Origin: Oscillospiraceae bacterium
Lineage (GTDB): Bacteria; Bacillota; Clostridia; Oscillospirales; Oscillospiraceae
Assembly (NCBI GenBank): GCA_015067465.1
Contig: SVMK01000001.1
Coordinates: forward strand, 1 to 64,000
Length of the DNA: 64,000 nucleotides
Reading direction: 5' to 3'
The stretch's first letter is position 1, and every line of letters starts with the position of its first letter. The notes beneath the pieces are model-generated. The model did no database searches and had not been told where the DNA came from. It was given only the letters and a program-made list of their open reading frames with translations. Below are positions 49,539 through 58,364 of this stretch, piece by piece. The translations under genes and the position numbers were made by a program.

Positions 49539-51965
49539 ATGGCATTGCTGCAGAAATCCGATTTTACCGACAAAATCCTTGGACAGGCAAATATCGGCTT
49601 ATGGGCGATCGAACTGGAAGACGGCAGGGCATCGAGAATGTTTGCCGACGACACCATGCTCCGTCTGCTTGGCATTGACGAAGCGATGTCGCCCGAGGAT
49701 ACGTATGCCTTCTGGATCGACAGAATCGACCCGGATTACTGCACCTATGTGCAGGATGTGGTGGCCCGTGAAATCCGCGGAGAAAATGCCGAGGCGCACT
49801 ATTTCTGGAATCACCCGAAACGCGGCGCGATATATGTCCGCTGCGGCGGAATGCGCAACCCGGAGTACACGGAGTTTATCCGTCTGGAGGGCAGCCATCA
49901 GGATATTACGCCGATGCTGGCGCTTCAGGAGCGTCTGAAGCAGCAGGAGGAAAGCCTGCTTCGTTCCAAGCGCTTCTCGGATTACTTTCTGGACAGCTTT
50001 CTTTCTGCATATTATGTCAACCTTGAGGACGGAACGTTTCAGGTCATCCGTAAGAGCGGCGGCAACTTGGAGCGCTACGGTCATGAAAATTTTCAGGAAT
50101 TTATCAAAAACAAGGCGATTGACTGCATATCGGAAGATGAACGCGTGGGCATTCTGCGCCAGGTGACGCCGGAGAACATCCGCAAGCGCCTGCAGAAGGG
50201 CAACGAATTTTCCTTTGTGTTCCGCGATATTTTCTGCGGCGAAACCCGCCATGTGAAAATGCGCATTATCCGCGGCGCGGACGATGACCATGTTGCAGTC
50301 GGCTTTGAGGATGTGGAATCGCTGATGCGCGAGCGTCAGGTGCTGCGCGACAACCGCGCGAAGCTGCGTGAAGCATCGCTGATTGCTTCGCTGGCGGATG
50401 ACTACGAATTTATCGGCGTGGTGAACACCGAAAAAAACGAGATGACCGCTTACCGCATGGTGCCGAAGATTGCGGAACAGGTGAGCGATCTGGGCGAGGA
50501 CGCCACGGATATGGAGCGCTGGATGGCGTTTTGCGACCGCAGCGTTGTTCCGTCGGAGGCCGAGCATTTTTATTCGCATGTTGCCAAAGAGCGCGTTGAG
50601 GCGGAGCTGCAGAGCAAGCCGGTGTATATCTTCCAGACGAAGATGACCGTTGGCGGACGCGAGGGATACTACCGCTTCAAGTTTGCGCAGGATAAGAGCA
50701 ACAAAGCCCGCGTGATTGTGGGATTCCGTAATGTTGACCAGCAGGTGCTCAACGAGCGCAAAATGGTTGAGATGGAGAAAAAGCTGGAATACAGCAAGGA
50801 ACTGGAACGTGCGCTTGCCAAAGCCGAGGAGGCCAACCGGGCGAAGAGCACATTTCTGTTCAACATGAGCCATGATATCCGCACGCCGCTCAATGCGATC
50901 AAGGGTTTTTCCGAGATGGCGAGAAAATATATCGGCGAGCCGGAGCGGGCCGTGTCATGTCTGGACAAGGTGCTGGAGTCGGAGAAGTATCTGCTGTGTC
51001 TGATCGACGATGTGCTTGATTTGGCGCGCATTGAAAGCGGCAATATCCGGATTGAGTCCGCGCCGTTCAGCCTGAAGGCGCAGGGACAGTATTTCGACGT
51101 GCTGTTTGCGCAGGAAGCCGCGGCGAAACATATCGACTATTTCCATGAATATGTTGCGGTGCAAACCGACGCGGTGTGCGGCGATAAGCTCCACATCGAG
51201 CAGGTTTTGATCAATATTCTGAACAATGCGGTGAAATTTACGCCGGGTGGCGGCCAAATTGTGCTGACCACGCAGCAGCTTGATGATCTGCCGGACGGAC
51301 GTCACTGCTTCTGCTTTACCGTGCGCGACACCGGCATCGGCATGAGTCCGAAATTCCGCGAACACATTTTTGAGCAATTTGCCCGTGAACGCTCCTCCAC
51401 GGAAAGCGGCGTGCAGGGCACGGGGCTCGGTATGGCGATCACAAAGCATCTTGTTGAGCTGATGGACGGCAAAATCGAGATTGAAAGCGAAGTCGGCTGC
51501 GGCACAACGGTGCGTGTGTATCTGCCGCTTGCCCGCTGCGATGCCCTTGCCGCGGAGGAACCGGACGATGCACCGGCGGACGATTCGCTCGCCGGCAGGC
51601 GCGTTTTGGTTGTGGAGGACAACGAACTCAACTGCGAGATTGCGGTGGATATTCTGCAGGACGCTGGGCTGGTTGTGGAAACCGCGGAAAACGGCGTAAT
51701 CGCCGTGGAGCGGCTGCGTCTGCGCGGGCCGGGTTGGTATGACTTTGTTTTGATGGACATTCAGATGCCGGTGATGGATGGCTATGAGGCCACCAGAAGA
51801 ATCCGCCGGATGCCCGACGGCGGGGAGACGCTGCCGATTATCGCGCTGTCCGCCAATGCGTTTGAGGAGGACCGACAGCGCTCGGCGGAGGCGGGCATGA
51901 ACGGCCATGTGGCAAAGCCCATTAATGTTTCCGAACTGTTTGCGGTGCTGCGGTCGTTTCTGTAA
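49539..51965 (+). CDS. Cytosolic hybrid sensor histidine kinase (PAS-like repeats, HisKA, HATPase, REC)
   Basis: FNMSHDIRTPLNAIKGFSEMARKYI; INILNNAVKFTPGGG; DTGIGMSPKFREHIFEQFAR; GTGLGMAI; C-term REC VLMDIQMPVMDG; no TM seen. Confidence 0.95.
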   Translation: MALLQKSDFTDKILGQANIGLWAIELEDGRASRMFADDTMLRLLGIDEAMSPEDTYAFWIDRIDPDYCTYVQDVVAREIRGENAEAHYFWNHPKRGAIYVRCGGMRNPEYTEFIRLEGSHQDITPMLALQERLKQQEESLLRSKRFSDYFLDSFLSAYYVNLEDGTFQVIRKSGGNLERYGHENFQEFIKNKAIDCISEDERVGILRQVTPENIRKRLQKGNEFSFVFRDIFCGETRHVKMRIIRGADDDHVAVGFEDVESLMRERQVLRDNRAKLREASLIASLADDYEFIGVVNTEKNEMTAYRMVPKIAEQVSDLGEDATDMERWMAFCDRSVVPSEAEHFYSHVAKERVEAELQSKPVYIFQTKMTVGGREGYYRFKFAQDKSNKARVIVGFRNVDQQVLNERKMVEMEKKLEYSKELERALAKAEEANRAKSTFLFNMSHDIRTPLNAIKGFSEMARKYIGEPERAVSCLDKVLESEKYLLCLIDDVLDLARIESGNIRIESAPFSLKAQGQYFDVLFAQEAAAKHIDYFHEYVAVQTDAVCGDKLHIEQVLINILNNAVKFTPGGGQIVLTTQQLDDLPDGRHCFCFTVRDTGIGMSPKFREHIFEQFARERSSTESGVQGTGLGMAITKHLVELMDGKIEIESEVGCGTTVRVYLPLARCDALAAEEPDDAPADDSLAGRRVLVVEDNELNCEIAVDILQDAGLVVETAENGVIAVERLRLRGPGWYDFVLMDIQMPVMDGYEATRRIRRMPDGGETLPIIALSANAFEEDRQRSAEAGMNGHVAKPINVSELFAVLRSFL

Positions 51966-52005
51966 ATGCCGACGGCGTGGCTGAAAAACGAATCACCGAC
52001 GCACA

Positions 52006-52045
52006 AAAAGACCCGCGCACCGGTTTCCGGTGCGCGGGCTTTTTT
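52006..52045. terminator. Bidirectional terminator
   Basis: CCCGCGCACCGG TTT CCGGTGCGCGGG perfect 12-bp stem with T-run. Confidence 0.9.
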
Positions 52046-52065
52046 ATGTGAGCGAGTGTCGCGTG

Positions 52066-53070
52066 TCAGCTGTTTCCGTCGGGGGAGAAGTCGCCGAGCG
52101 GGTTTGACGATGCGGCGGTGCGAAGTGCGGTGTTGTCCACATGGGTGTAGATCTGTGTGGTGTTGAGATGCTCATGGCCGAGCAGTTCCTGCAGCGTTCG
52201 AACGTCCACGCCGTTTTGCAGCATGAGTGTCGCCGCGGTGTGGCGCAGCTTGTGGGAGGAATATTTGTCGGCATCCAGTCCCGCGCGCAGCAGATTTTTC
52301 TTCACCATGCTGTGCACTGCCTCGCGGCTGACGCGGGTGCGCCGCGCGGAAAGAAACAGGGCGCTTCTGTCCACGGTATCGAGGGTTTTGCGCACGGCGA
52401 GATAGTCGTTGATGGCGGCGGCGGTGGCATCGTTGAGATAAACGATGCGCTCTTTGCTGCCCTTGCCGCGCACGCGCAGACTGTCGGCCCGGATGTCGGA
52501 AAGATTCAGCCCGACAATCTCGGAGATACGCAGTCCGCAGTTGAGAAAAATGCAGATGATGGCATAGTCCCGCGCGCGGTGACGTCCGTCAATGGCGTTG
52601 AGCAGCGCCTTGCTCTCGGCGAGGGTGAGGTAGCGGGGGAGCGATTTGGGGATTTTCGGGGAGTCGAGGTCCTGCACGGGATTGTCCTGCAGCAGCTTCG
52701 CCTTGACGGTGAGGTATTTGTAAAAACTCTTGATTGCGGCGATCTTGCGCGCACGCGAAGCCGCGCTGAGACCGTATTCGGTTTCGCGGCTGCGCTGGTT
52801 GCGCACGCGGTCGCGGCTGAGGAAGGAGAGATATTCGTAAACTTCCGTGAGCGTAACGCGGCGGACAAAATCCAGATCCACATCCGAAACGGAGATGTCC
52901 TCCGGCTCGGCGGTGCGGGGCACAAGGCCGCGGTGGAGCTTGAGAAAGCGGAAGAATGTGCGCAGATCGAGAAAGTATTCGTCCACGGTGTTTTTGGAAT
53001 GGCCCCGGATGGTTTCGTGATAAGCCAGAAAATCGCGCAGAATGGGCGGCGCATCGCTTCTGTAATCCAT
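52066..53070 (-). CDS. Tyrosine recombinase (XerC/XerD-like)
   Basis: CGLRISEIVGLNLSDI; SSHKLRHTAATLMLQNGVDVRTLQELLGHEHLNTTQIYTHV. Confidence 0.94.
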   Translation of the reverse strand: MDYRSDAPPILRDFLAYHETIRGHSKNTVDEYFLDLRTFFRFLKLHRGLVPRTAEPEDISVSDVDLDFVRRVTLTEVYEYLSFLSRDRVRNQRSRETEYGLSAASRARKIAAIKSFYKYLTVKAKLLQDNPVQDLDSPKIPKSLPRYLTLAESKALLNAIDGRHRARDYAIICIFLNCGLRISEIVGLNLSDIRADSLRVRGKGSKERIVYLNDATAAAINDYLAVRKTLDTVDRSALFLSARRTRVSREAVHSMVKKNLLRAGLDADKYSSHKLRHTAATLMLQNGVDVRTLQELLGHEHLNTTQIYTHVDNTALRTAASSNPLGDFSPDGNS

Positions 53071-53249
53071 ATACAGCTACGACCTTTTCAAATAATTTTG
53101 TTTAATTTTAACCGATTTTTTCCGCAGCGTCAACAAAGGGAACGGTGAATTGACGGAATTGCGGGATGAACGCATTTTATAGTGGATTTTTTTTCGGGAT
53201 ATGATATAGTAATTAATGTTATAAAAACTCAGATTTGGGAGGCATATAT

Positions 53250-54467
53250 ATGAGCGAAATCAAAATGGCAGGACGTATGGACCATGTTCATTCCGATATC
53301 CGCGGTCCCATTTTTGTGGAAGCCAACCGCATGGCGGCGCAGGGCATCAATGTCCTCAAGCTCAACACCGGAAACCCCGCTACGTTTGGATTCCCCATGC
53401 CGGACAGCGTGCGTGAGTCTCTGATCAAAAATGCAGACCGCGCGGTTGCCTACTGCGACCTGAAGGGCATGCCGGAGGCCAGAGAGGCCATCTGCGCTTA
53501 TCATAAATCCAAGGGCATTCAGGGCATCACGCCGGACTGCATCTTCATTGGCAACGGCGTCAGCGAAATCGCATCCATGACTGCTACGGCGCTGTTTGAC
53601 TACGACGATGAAATCCTCATTCCCGCGCCCAGCTATTCCCTCTGGACAAACGCAACATATATTGCCGGAGCAAAGCCTGTGCTTTACCTCTGCGATGAGA
53701 AGAGCGACTGGTATCCCGACATTGCGGATATCCGCAGCAAGATCACCGCCAAGACCAAGGCGTTGCTGCTGATCAACCCCAATAACCCCACCGGCGCGGT
53801 TTACCCCGAAGAGATTCTGCTCAAGCTTATCGACATTGCCCGCGAGCACAATCTTGTGCTGCTGTCCGACGAGATCTACGACCGCCTGCTGATGGACGGC
53901 TACACCCATACCTCCACCGCCGCGCTGGCACCCGATGTGCCCGTGATCACCTTCAACGGTTTGTCCAAGAGCCATATCATCTGCGGCTTCCGCTGCGGCT
54001 GGATGTGCATCTCCGGCCCGGACAGCTTCGTGAAAACCATGGTGGAAACGGTGCAGAAGCTTGCAGCCATGCGCCTTTGCGGCAACGCGCTCAGCCAGCT
54101 TGTCATTCCCGCCGCACTGGAAGACTTTGAAAGCACCCGCGCTATGATGGTGCCCGGCGGCCGCCTTTATGAGCAGCGCGAAGCCGTTTGCCGCGAACTC
54201 GATAAGATTCCCGGTATCACCTATGTGAAAAACCACGCTGCGTTCTATCTTTTCCCCAAAATCGACACCGAGCGCTTCAATATTACCAGCGACAAAACCT
54301 TTGCCATGGATGTGCTCCACGGCACAAACGTTCTGTTTATCCCCGGCAGCGGCTTTGACTGGGCAGAGCCTGACCATTTCCGTCTTGTCATGCTGCCCGA
54401 GCCCGACGTGATTGCCGATGCGATTCAGCGTATAGGCAAGTTCCTGGAAACCTACCGTCAGGCCTGA
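53250..54467 (+). CDS. PLP-dependent class I/II aminotransferase
   Basis: LLINPNNPTGAVYPEEILLKLI; FNGLSKSHIICGFRCGWM. Confidence 0.95.
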   Translation: MSEIKMAGRMDHVHSDIRGPIFVEANRMAAQGINVLKLNTGNPATFGFPMPDSVRESLIKNADRAVAYCDLKGMPEAREAICAYHKSKGIQGITPDCIFIGNGVSEIASMTATALFDYDDEILIPAPSYSLWTNATYIAGAKPVLYLCDEKSDWYPDIADIRSKITAKTKALLLINPNNPTGAVYPEEILLKLIDIAREHNLVLLSDEIYDRLLMDGYTHTSTAALAPDVPVITFNGLSKSHIICGFRCGWMCISGPDSFVKTMVETVQKLAAMRLCGNALSQLVIPAALEDFESTRAMMVPGGRLYEQREAVCRELDKIPGITYVKNHAAFYLFPKIDTERFNITSDKTFAMDVLHGTNVLFIPGSGFDWAEPDHFRLVMLPEPDVIADAIQRIGKFLETYRQA

Positions 54468-54479
54468 TGAACCCATCGA

Positions 54480-54513
54480 GCACGCTGCCGCAATTCCGGC
54501 AGCGTGCTTTTTG
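54480..54513 (+). terminator. Terminator after aminotransferase gene
   Basis: GCACGCTGCCG/CGGCAGCGTGC plus T-run. Confidence 0.9.
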
Positions 54514-54579
54514 CGTTGCGATTGTGAAGCTTTCGCGCGGAACGGTGCGATATGATCATACATGAAATGAGGTGCAACA

Positions 54580-55317
54580 TTGGAATTTTATGTAAACCAT
54601 CCGGTCCTGTTTGTGCTTGCCGGTGCGCTGATTGCCGTGGTGTTTGCGCAGTCGGTGTTTTTCCTTGTGAAGGCGTGGCGACGCGGCATTGAGATCGGTC
54701 TTGGCCGGGAGCGGCTGAAGAAAGTTGCGCTGACGGCGGCGGTGTTTACCGTTGCCCCGGCGGTTGCCATTGTGATCAGTGTGATCACGCTGGCGAAGGA
54801 TCTGGGCGTTGCGCTGCCGTGGCTGCGGCTGAGCGTGATCGGTTCGCTGTCTTACGAAACCATTGCCGCAACCAATGCGGAAAGCGCCATGGGGCTCACG
54901 TTCGGACGGGTGGAAAGCCTGACGGCTTCGCAGTATGTTACCATTGCGAGCGTGATGACCGTCAGCATCATGGTGGGCATCTGGCTGGTGCCGGTGATCG
55001 GAAAGAAGCTGCAGTCCGGGCTGATTTCGCTGGAAAACCGCGATAAACGCTGGAGCGACATTCTCTCCGCGTCCATGTTTATCGGGATGATTTCGGCGTT
55101 TGTTGGTTTTGTGTTCTGCGATTTTGCGGCGGTTTTCAGCGGCGATACGCGTGGCTTGATTCCCGTGCTGGTGATGCTGGTTTCCGCGGGCGTGATGTGC
55201 GTTTCCGGCGTGCTGGTGAAGAAGCTGAAGTGGGCCTGGATTGCCGATTATGCGCTGCCGATCAGCCTGATTGCGGGAATGGCGAGCGCCATTCCCATCA
55301 CGGGCTGGCTGGGCTGA
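54580..55317 (+). CDS. DUF5058-type membrane protein
   Basis: Polytopic; VNHPVLFVLAGALIAVVFAQSVFFLVKAWRRG...SLSYETIAATNAESAMGL. Confidence 0.75.
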   Translation: MEFYVNHPVLFVLAGALIAVVFAQSVFFLVKAWRRGIEIGLGRERLKKVALTAAVFTVAPAVAIVISVITLAKDLGVALPWLRLSVIGSLSYETIAATNAESAMGLTFGRVESLTASQYVTIASVMTVSIMVGIWLVPVIGKKLQSGLISLENRDKRWSDILSASMFIGMISAFVGFVFCDFAAVFSGDTRGLIPVLVMLVSAGVMCVSGVLVKKLKWAWIADYALPISLIAGMASAIPITGWLG

Positions 55318-55330
55318 AAGGAGACGCAAA

Positions 55331-55999
55331 ATGAAACAGAACCCGACATATCTTGACAGCGTCCACCGCTGCGGACGAATCTGGAACATCTCTGTGATGA
55401 TCTGCATGTTTATGTTTCCTGTTGCGGTGGGACTCATTTTCCGCGCCGCACCGGATCTGCACGGATTTTTGTTCGGACTGCTTGCCACCGCACCGATGTA
55501 CTGGGCGGTCGGAACGATCGAAACGTTTACGTTTGTTCCGATGCTGGGCGCGGGCGGTTCCTACCTTTCGTTTGTCACCGGCAATATTTCCAATCTGAAG
55601 CTGCCGGTGGCGCTCAATGCGCTTGAGCAGGCGGGGGTGAAAGTAAGCTCCGAGGAGGGCGAGATCATCTCCACGGTTGCGATCGCCGTTTCCAGCATTG
55701 TGACAACGCTGATCATTCTCCTTGGCGTGATCCTCATCACGCCGCTTACCCCGATTCTGGAAGCGCCGGTGCTTGCGCCTGCGTTTGCCCAGATTCTTCC
55801 GGCGCTGTTTGGCGGACTCGGTGTGGTTTTTATCTCCAAAAACTGGAAGATTGCCGTGGCGCCGATTGCGCTGATGCTGATTCTGTTTATCTTTGTTCCC
55901 GCGCTGAATGCGGGAACCGTCGGCATCATGGTGCCCATGGGCGTGGTGTTCACGCTCTGTGTTTCCCGCATTATGTATAAGAAGCATATGCTTGACTGA
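55331..55999 (+). CDS. Polytopic membrane protein, probable partner of DUF5058 protein
   Basis: Five to six hydrophobic segments; RBS GAAAGGAG; follows DUF5058 gene directly. Confidence 0.65.
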   Translation: MKQNPTYLDSVHRCGRIWNISVMICMFMFPVAVGLIFRAAPDLHGFLFGLLATAPMYWAVGTIETFTFVPMLGAGGSYLSFVTGNISNLKLPVALNALEQAGVKVSSEEGEIISTVAIAVSSIVTTLIILLGVILITPLTPILEAPVLAPAFAQILPALFGGLGVVFISKNWKIAVAPIALMLILFIFVPALNAGTVGIMVPMGVVFTLCVSRIMYKKHMLD

Positions 56000-56012
56000 G
56001 GAGGACGGGGGT

Positions 56013-57449
56013 ATGATTTGGCTTGGTATTTGCGCAGCCCTGATTCTTTTGTTCCTTGCTGTGGTGCTGGTGCGAACGCTGCGCTTTCGTCCCGGCGAAC
56101 AAACGGCATCTGCAGCCGAAGCGGTGGAATTCGACCGCGACGGCGCGGTGCGCACGCTGGCGGCGCTGGTGCGCTGCCGGACGGTTTCGTACTGCGAGCG
56201 GGCGCTGGAGGACGATGCGGAATTTGACAAATTGACCGATATGCTGCCGCAGCTGTTTCCCCATGTGGCGCAAAGCTGCGATCTGACAAGGCTGCCCGGC
56301 AGGGCGCTGCTGTTTCGCTGGGCGGGAAAGGCACCCGGTGAGCCGGCGGTTTTCATGGCGCACTACGATGTGGTTCCCGCGGCGGAGGAAGGCTGGAGCC
56401 GTCCGCCGTTTGCCGCGGTGATTGAGGACGGCGCGCTGTGGGGGCGCGGAACGCTGGACACGAAAGTGACGCTCAACGGCATTCTGGCTGCGGCGGACCA
56501 TCTGATTGCGCAGGGGTTTGTTCCGGAGTATGACGTTTATTTTGCCTTTTCCGGCGGCGAAGAAATCAGCGGGCCGGGTGCGGCGAATATCGTGGACTAT
56601 TTCGCCGGGCGGGGCATCACGCCGGCGCTTGTTTTGGATGAGGGCGGCGCGGTTGTGCAGGGGGTATTCCCGGGCGTGAGCGAAGCGTGCGCGATCATCG
56701 GCATTGCGGAAAAGGGCATGATGAACGTGGAATTTTCCGTTCAGTCCAACGGCGGTCACGCATCTGCGCCGCTGCCGCAAACGCCGATTGGCCGTCTGGC
56801 GGCAGCCTGCACCCGCGTGGAAGCGCACCCGTTCCGTGCCCATTTGTCCGAGCCTGCGCGCATGATGTTTGACACGCTGGGCAGACACTCCGGATTTGCA
56901 TATCGCATGATTTTTGCGAATTTGTGGTGCTTCGGCGGCGTTTTAAATGCAATTTGCAGGAAAAAGGGCGGGGAATTGAATGCGCTGATGCGCACCACGG
57001 TGGCGTTTACGCAGATGCAGGGCAGCGAGGCTGCGAATGTTTTGCCCTCTTCCGCGCGCATGGTGGCGAACATCCGCCTCAATCCCATGGACAGCGTGGC
57101 CTCCGCAACGGAGCATCTTCGGCGCGCTGCGGCCGATGACGGCATTGCGCTGCGTGCCACGCTTTCCGAAGAGCCGAGCCGCATATCCCGTACGGACTGC
57201 GCTGCGTGGGAGCATGTTTGCGCTGCCGTGCGCGATACTTGGCCGGGGAGCATTGTTGCGCCGTATCTGATGGTGCAATGCTCCGACAGCCGTCACTACG
57301 GACGCATTTCCGACAGGGTTTACCGCTTCTCCGCGATGGATCTTACGGAGGAAGAGCGCCGCTCCATTCACGGCGTTGATGAGCACATCCGCCTTGAAAC
57401 GATCGGGCGTTCGGTAGAGTTTTTTATCCGCCTGATGAAACGGTGCTGA
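56013..57449 (+). CDS. M20-family metallopeptidase with N-terminal TM anchor
   Basis: MAHYDVVPAAEEGWSRPPF; GRGTLDTKVTLNG; FSGGEEISGPGA; N-term MIWLGICAALILLFLAVVLVRTL. Confidence 0.92.
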   Translation: MIWLGICAALILLFLAVVLVRTLRFRPGEQTASAAEAVEFDRDGAVRTLAALVRCRTVSYCERALEDDAEFDKLTDMLPQLFPHVAQSCDLTRLPGRALLFRWAGKAPGEPAVFMAHYDVVPAAEEGWSRPPFAAVIEDGALWGRGTLDTKVTLNGILAAADHLIAQGFVPEYDVYFAFSGGEEISGPGAANIVDYFAGRGITPALVLDEGGAVVQGVFPGVSEACAIIGIAEKGMMNVEFSVQSNGGHASAPLPQTPIGRLAAACTRVEAHPFRAHLSEPARMMFDTLGRHSGFAYRMIFANLWCFGGVLNAICRKKGGELNALMRTTVAFTQMQGSEAANVLPSSARMVANIRLNPMDSVASATEHLRRAAADDGIALRATLSEEPSRISRTDCAAWEHVCAAVRDTWPGSIVAPYLMVQCSDSRHYGRISDRVYRFSAMDLTEEERRSIHGVDEHIRLETIGRSVEFFIRLMKRC

Positions 57450-57464
57450 GCGCTGCCGACTGCG

Positions 57465-57506
57465 CTGCAAAGCCGCAGCAGGAACATGCTGCGGCTTTGC
57501 AAAAGG
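57465..57506 (+). terminator. Strong hairpin after M20 peptidase gene
   Basis: GCAAAGCCGCAGCA / TGCTGCGGCTTTGC perfect 14-bp stem; weak downstream U tract. Confidence 0.55.
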
Positions 57507-57520
57507 TCGAAAATTCATCG

Positions 57521-57549
57521 TTGACAAGTCGGGGCTGTTATGCTAATAT
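57521..57549 (+). promoter_or_regulatory. Strong sigma-A promoter for tRNA-Ser(GCU)
   Basis: TTGACA - 17 nt - TAATAT. Confidence 0.85.
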
Positions 57550-57586
57550 AATCGGGCAACTGAAAAGCGCATGATGCTTTCGACCT

Positions 57587-57678
57587 GGAGAAGTACCCAA
57601 GAGGCCGAAGGGGCTCCCCTGCTAAGGGAGTAGGGCGTGTTGAGCGCCGCTCGGGTTCAAATCCCGACTTCTCCGCCA
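57587..57678 (+). tRNA. tRNA-Ser, anticodon GCT, CCA encoded
   Basis: Class II tRNA fold: GGAGAAG...CTTCTCC acceptor, CTCCC-CTGCTAA-GGGAG anticodon arm, long variable arm, GGTTCAAATCC T-arm. Confidence 0.95.
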
Positions 57679-57679
57679 C

Positions 57680-57722
57680 AAAACAATGACAGTTTTCGAA
57701 AGAAAGCTGTCATTGTTTTTTT
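57680..57722 (+). terminator. Terminator after tRNA-Ser(GCU)
   Basis: AAAACAATGACAG / CTGTCATTGTTTTTTT. Confidence 0.85.
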
Positions 57723-57779
57723 CTCTGCCAAACGCAGGCAAGCGCGGTGCGGGACGCGGCCGGATTCGCCAAAAAACGC

Positions 57780-57808
57780 TTGCCATTGCGTGGGGATAGT
57801 GGTATAAA
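57780..57808 (+). promoter_or_regulatory. Sigma-A promoter for tRNA-Ser(UGA)
   Basis: TTGCCA - 17 nt - TATAAA. Confidence 0.7.
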
Positions 57809-57874
57809 ATATCTGACGGTTTTCCGTGGGCGGCATGCTGCGGGAAAGCTGCGTTTTTTTCAAATTGAATATAC

Positions 57875-57963
57875 GGAGAGTTACCGAAGTGGTCATAACG
57901 GGGCGGTCTTGAAAACCGTTAGGGCGCAAGTCCACGCGGGTTCGAATCCTGCACTCTCCGCCA
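57875..57963 (+). tRNA. tRNA-Ser, anticodon TGA, CCA encoded
   Basis: GGAGAGT...ACTCTCC acceptor, anticodon loop CTTGAAA, long variable arm, GGTTCGAATCC. Confidence 0.95.
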
Positions 57964-57964
57964 C

Positions 57965-58001
57965 GTCGTCGCAAGCTTTGTATCGCTTGCGACGACTTTT
58001 T
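57965..58001 (+). terminator. Terminator hairpin copy 1 after tRNA-Ser(UGA)
   Basis: GTCGTCGCAAGC TTTGTATC GCTTGCGACGAC TTTTT. Confidence 0.85.
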
Positions 58002-58050
58002 ATGCTTCGCATCAAAAGCCATCTCGTGCTCACGCCGCTGCTCCTCCTTT

Positions 58051-58085
58051 CCAAATCGAACCCGCTGCGCTGGGCTTCGATTTGG
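58051..58085 (+). repeat. Palindrome CCAAATCGAACCC-GCTGCGCT-GGGCTTCGATTTGG
   Basis: Near-perfect inverted repeat between two near-identical terminator hairpins. Confidence 0.6.
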
Positions 58086-58122
58086 CTTTCAGGCGCGGCT
58101 CAATAGTGTTGGGATTACACAT

Positions 58123-58161
58123 GCTGTCGCAAGCTTTGCATCGCTTGCGACGGCTTTTTTT
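58123..58161 (+). terminator. Terminator hairpin copy 2, near duplicate of 57965-58001
   Basis: GCTGTCGCAAGC TTTGCATC GCTTGCGACGGC T7. Confidence 0.8.
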
Positions 58162-58290
58162 ATGTCGTGTACGGCAGGGCGGGCGCTGCCTTCGGGGAGC
58201 AGACGGCGCTATGTGGGAATTATTACCGAAAAACGCAGCTCGTTTTGTATGCCGGTGCATTATTTTGCGTATTATGCACAAAAAAATCCG

Positions 58291-58337
58291 TTGTGTTTCC
58301 GCCCGGAATCAGATAATATTTTAATATATTAAAATAT
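58291..58337 (+). promoter_or_regulatory. GH94 promoter with overlapping 22-bp palindrome
   Basis: TTGTGT - 17 nt - TAATAT (58314-58319); ATATTTTAATATATTAAAATAT at 58316-58337. Confidence 0.6.
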
Positions 58338-58364
58338 AACGTGAGCCGAAAGGAAACAAGTTGC

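Noticed and set aside
53071-53249. dif-like site next to the tyrosine recombinase
   Set aside because: AT-rich region inspected; no 28-bp dif-like imperfect palindrome recognised
57657-58022. 121-aa minus-strand ORF (MAFDAKHKKSSQAIQSLRRRGGECRIRTRVDLRPNGFQDRP...)
   Set aside because: Reads antisense through tRNA-Ser(UGA) and its terminator; a typical spurious tRNA-antisense ORF despite the good SD
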